Shown here piece by piece: positions 60,451-64,000 of a stretch of DNA of 64,000 bases. The notes beneath the pieces were generated by a model that saw only the letters and a program-made list of their open reading frames with translations, was not told the DNA's origin and searched no databases. The position numbers and the translations under genes were made by a program. The DNA comes from Hyalella azteca (lineage: Eukaryota; Arthropoda; Malacostraca; Amphipoda; Hyalellidae): the NCBI RefSeq assembly GCF_000764305.2, contig NW_025933231.1:1-64000 (forward strand). Direction: 5' to 3'. Each line of letters starts with the position of its first letter. Positions within the stretch are counted from its first letter, which is position 1.

Positions 60451-63060
60451 CTTCTACTAGTGACCCCAGGGCAGATAATGCCAGTAATGGCTGTGCTCGT
60501 ATTGTCCTATATAATTATTGACACCCTAGACCTGTCTACCGATCGGCATCATCGCTCTGCGGAACAGCTAGGGCGGCCGGAGCAGCTAACTGGTGCTGGA
60601 AAGCACGTGTTTGACCATAAAAAGAGTCTCAGCATTGAACGGGTGTTAGTTTCAAGTTTATCATATCAATTTAAACACATTTAATCATAAGGTCTGCCAG
60701 TCATCAGATAGTGAGCCAGTGTGGGGTTCGTTGATGTAACAAGTAATCAACGGCGGTCACTGGTGAGAAGAATTCTGTGTTCCTGCAGCATTATTGTCCG
60801 AGGAATTGTCTATTTCCTTCATGTTGGACTTTCTGCTCCATGTCGCACCATCGCCTTTATATTGGGCGCAATAACTTTCTGTCCTAAATAACTTTCCTCA
60901 TTCATTACAGCAAGGAAATAGGATTTGGCAACTCAACTCATTTGTTCTTGAAACGAAGGAAAAATATCAAAGCCCCGACTTGGCAACTCGAATAATTTAT
61001 TCTTGAAACAAAGGAAGATCAATTAAGGAAATGGACATGAATAAAGAAATCATAACAATAATAACTAGGCTAAAACAATTTTAGTGAATAATTAATGAAA
61101 GCAATAGCAAGCACTCGCGCACTTGCCGCTGGTTCATGTGCACTGCACTGTTGCATTACTGCGCTGTTAGTATCAAGAAAAAGTTGCTAAAAAGTGAAAT
61201 GAGGATAGAGTGGCGAAAAAATCATCGCAGTGAGGATACAATCAATAACGAGGCGGTAAACACGGTCACGTTACATGGATCCGGGCGTGCACTGCTTAGC
61301 CGTTGGCATGGCTTGGCAGGCGAGCAATGAAGCTCACGCAGTGCATGGGTATCTTAATTGTGCTGGGACATCCAATTTCCTTACAACGTGCAATATATAG
61401 TTTTTGATCCGTTATTTTACAGATCAAAATAGGCATTTGTTATAATAATAGGCATTAAAAAACTTGAATTCGCATAACCAATATTGTTAAGGGAAGGTTT
61501 CCAAAGATTGAATATAGACTAAGATTTTCCTAAATTTTAAGGTATTATTTCCCGTTCATTATTTACTTCTTGCCTCATGATGACAAAAGCTGATGTAAAA
61601 GGCATCATCCTGGAGATTAGGATTTTCCTAAAACCCGCATAGAATTCTATATTCAATATTTTTATTGGGGAGGTTGTTTCTCGGTATTAAAGCGATAATG
61701 GCGCTTGCGGTCTCAGAACAGGGTATTTAAGTACAGAGTGATAGTGTGCAAGTTAGAACTCTTTACAGTTTAGTTAACATTGAATGTGCTCGAGAAGGCA
61801 TTAATTAAACTAGATCATTTTACATAAGGGTGGCCGGCCATCTGCATGACAAATAATATGCGTTAAAAAATTACTTTTCAACGACAACACTTCTAAAGAG
61901 GCCAGTGTCTCCGATGTTACACACATGTATCCACATTGATTGCAATGCAATCATTTCCAATGCAATGTCACACATTGATTCATGCATTGTATCCGACTTT
62001 ACGCAAGTGCGCAAAATTTCAGATCGATTCGAGAGGTTTGGGGAGTGAAAAATTTGGTTTGGAAAAAAAGAGGTTTGGAGAGTGAAAATTTTCAGATCGA
62101 TTCGAAGTGTTGTAAAAAGATGATACAGTTTGTTTTTGTCATGGCTTGGCTGTAGGTACCATCAGAGTACCCATTAACTGCAAGGATCTGTTACTAACGA
62201 AGTACTTACTGCAATATATAAAGACAATATATAAAGTTATCTCAAATGCTTACAATGAGATCTATCACACCATCTATCATCACACCATATATAAAGACAA
62301 TATATGAAGACAATATATAAAGACAATAGTTTGGTGATCGCCCAGTTCATTGTCCCCAGTGAACACAGAAAGCGTCAGGCTCACGTATCAAGAAGATAGC
62401 GGTCCCGCACTCGTGCTACGATCTAATAATGCTGCCAAAATAAACCAATTAAAAACATTAACAATATGAATAAACATTGATGAGCAAAACGTATGTCAAT
62501 ATGGTTAATTGTACTGGTATTTGCACCGAAAAAATTGAAGAAACGGGTAAAATTATAGAAAAAATCCACAATATGTATAATTGTATAAGTATAATTGGTA
62601 AAAATGATTGTTCACATACGATGATTGTAATTCATTGTTCACAATGTTCATATGATTGTATACATGTATAATTGGTTCAAATGATTGTTCACACCACACG
62701 CAATTGATTAGCGAAACAAAAGTAAATGTAAAATTTTAAAGAACTGTATTCGTTAATGTAGATTTGTTTGTATGGAACCAGTTGCCTGCTGAATTAAATT
62801 ATTATAGGTAGAGAAATAGTTAAATAAATAATATAATAATGAATAATAAATAAATAATAATAATAAATAGTTAAATTGTTTCTGTATTTTTAAAATTTAA
62901 TAAAATATTTAACCTGAACAATGTTGCTACTCATTAAATTTAGCAGTAATCTATTCGAATTATTTATTTTCTACACGATATCAGTTCACTGTGCCCTCGC
63001 ACGGTGGGCGGGGAGGCCTTGTATGAGGCGCACGGCTTGGCTGTACAGCGCAATAAGTTC
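60451..63060. other. Intergenic DNA
   Basis: A local duplication (CAGATCGATTCGA with GGTTTGGRGAGTGAAAA) lies at 62020-62110, and AAGACAATATATAAAG repeats at 62215-62330. No gene recognised. Confidence 0.45.
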
Positions 63061-63065
63061 ACGTG

Positions 63066-63275
63066 TCGGGGCTAATAATTATCATGTACGTCATTAATGA
63101 ATAATTATCATGTACGTCATTAATGAATAATTATCATGTACGTCATTAATGAATAATTATCATGTACGTGATTAATGAATAATTATCATGTACGTGATTA
63201 ATGAATAATTATCATGTACGTCATTAATGAATAATTATCATGTACGTGATTAATGAATAATTATCATGTACGTGT
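63066..63275. repeat. 26-bp tandem repeat
   Basis: About eight copies of AATAATTATCATGTACGTCA followed by TTAATG, with only C/G variation in one position. A 27-bp sequence (GCAATAAGTTCACGTGTCGG within it) occurs on both sides, at about 63049 and 63298. Confidence 0.9.
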
Positions 63276-63366
63276 GATGAAGTCTTGTCTGTACACCGCA
63301 ATAAGTTCACGTGTCGGGGTACATATATCGATCCAATTTATCGCACGCCAGTGTATTGATGATGAT

Positions 63367-63530
63367 CGCTTTATCAATACACTGTTCGCATCATCAATAC
63401 ACTGTTCGCATCATCAATACACTGTTTGCATCATCAATACACTGTTCGCATCATCAATACACTGTTTGCATCGTCAATACACTGTTCGCATCATCAATAC
63501 ACTGTTTGCATCATCAATACATACACTGTT
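63367..63530. repeat. 20-bp tandem repeat
   Basis: Eight copies of ATCAATACACTGTTCGCATC, with TTCGCA/TTTGCA variants. Open frames across it are artefacts of the repeat. Confidence 0.9.
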
Positions 63531-64000
63531 CGAAGAAAAAAAAAAACAGGAAAAAACGGTCTCCCCGGCGTTCTAGTAGCTGGCCGCTACGTGAAAATAA
63601 ACCATTTATCCATTTTTTTCAGATGTTGTACAGGTTTCGAATGTTAAATTTGAATAAAAACCGCCATACGGCGTTTCTTTTCACGGGTCGTCCGGCCACT
63701 AGAGCGCCGGTGAGACCGCTTAACGGCGATTTTTCTAACAGTGGACAACTTGAGGTGCGTGGTTAATGATAAATTCAGGTATTATTCTTTATATAATAAA
63801 TCTTTCATTAAGTGAGCTTTTTAGGCCTCAAAAATAAATTACCAGATCTCAACTGGCAAAAACCCTATATGTGTGCGTTAATTTATGAGTGTGCATAATC
63901 ACGTTAATCAACTTAGTGCAGGTTCGAGTCATAATGAAAGTGAGGGATAAACATGCCCTGAAACATTCCACATATCGTGATTAAATAAACCAATTTGAAG
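63531..64000. other. Unassigned end of window
   Basis: AT-rich. A short GC-richer patch at about 63660-63760 has no recognised gene. Confidence 0.4.

Noticed and set aside
63253..63766. Open frames of 73-151 codons with INTLFASSIHCSHHQYTV repeats
   Set aside because: Produced by the 20-bp tandem array.

Overview
The window looks like nuclear DNA of an arthropod, plausibly a crustacean. It is AT-rich and gene-poor, genes are split by introns of about 80 nt to 3 kb with GT..AG ends, and TTAGG telomere-type repeats, a troponin C remnant and many degenerate animal transposons are present. There is one ambiguous base (19121). Species cannot be told from sequence alone. All protein assignments are by eye; no database search was run.

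Genes. (1) 12828-15869 (+): RING finger plus B-box plus helical region (exon 1), followed by small exons encoding a C-terminal region I do not recognise. All splice phases fit except the exon 2/3 junction, which needs a weak donor or implies a break. (2) 26418-32743 (+): a five-exon, 227-residue secreted protein with a PAN/apple-like N-terminus and a discoidin (F5/8 type C-like) domain. All four introns agree in phase. Intron 2 holds a decayed Harbinger transposase, a CAG-rich minisatellite and a terminal-inverted-repeat element ending just before the exon 3 acceptor. (3) 52171-53001 (+): an uninterrupted 276-residue membrane-anchored or secreted protein with two copies of an unfamiliar cysteine module. 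(4) 44565-46732 (+): two exons of a troponin C pseudogene, separated by about 22 copies of a roughly 36-bp repeat made of the exon end plus its own 5' splice site, and by a LINE fragment. A few shorter candidate exons are listed at low confidence.

Mobile and repeated DNA dominates the rest. It includes a mariner (6202-8273) with 25-bp perfect inverted repeats, split by a 1.16-kb inserted element that has a second partial copy at 30457-31061; LINE fragments (45826-46300 minus, 48590-49205 plus, 60212-60450 minus); Penelope-like GIY-YIG fragments (48165-48440, 49310-49600, 50790-51095, all minus); tRNA-derived SINEs (13640-13820, 54156-54410, 21735-21800, 50255-50360); large hairpins (11608-12378, 24822-25168, 55453-55818); an inverted pair of 0.37-0.4 kb elements (36381-36745 and 54828-55226); a 44-bp-armed palindrome with a telomere-like loop (51287-51419); and at least ten tandem arrays with 20-168 bp units.

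The genes do not form a pathway. No operon, CRISPR array or bacterial-type system is present. The strongest unusual signals are the coding-derived minisatellite that multiplies a splice donor inside troponin C, the duplicated cysteine-module protein, and the layered transposon structures whose insertion order can be read directly.
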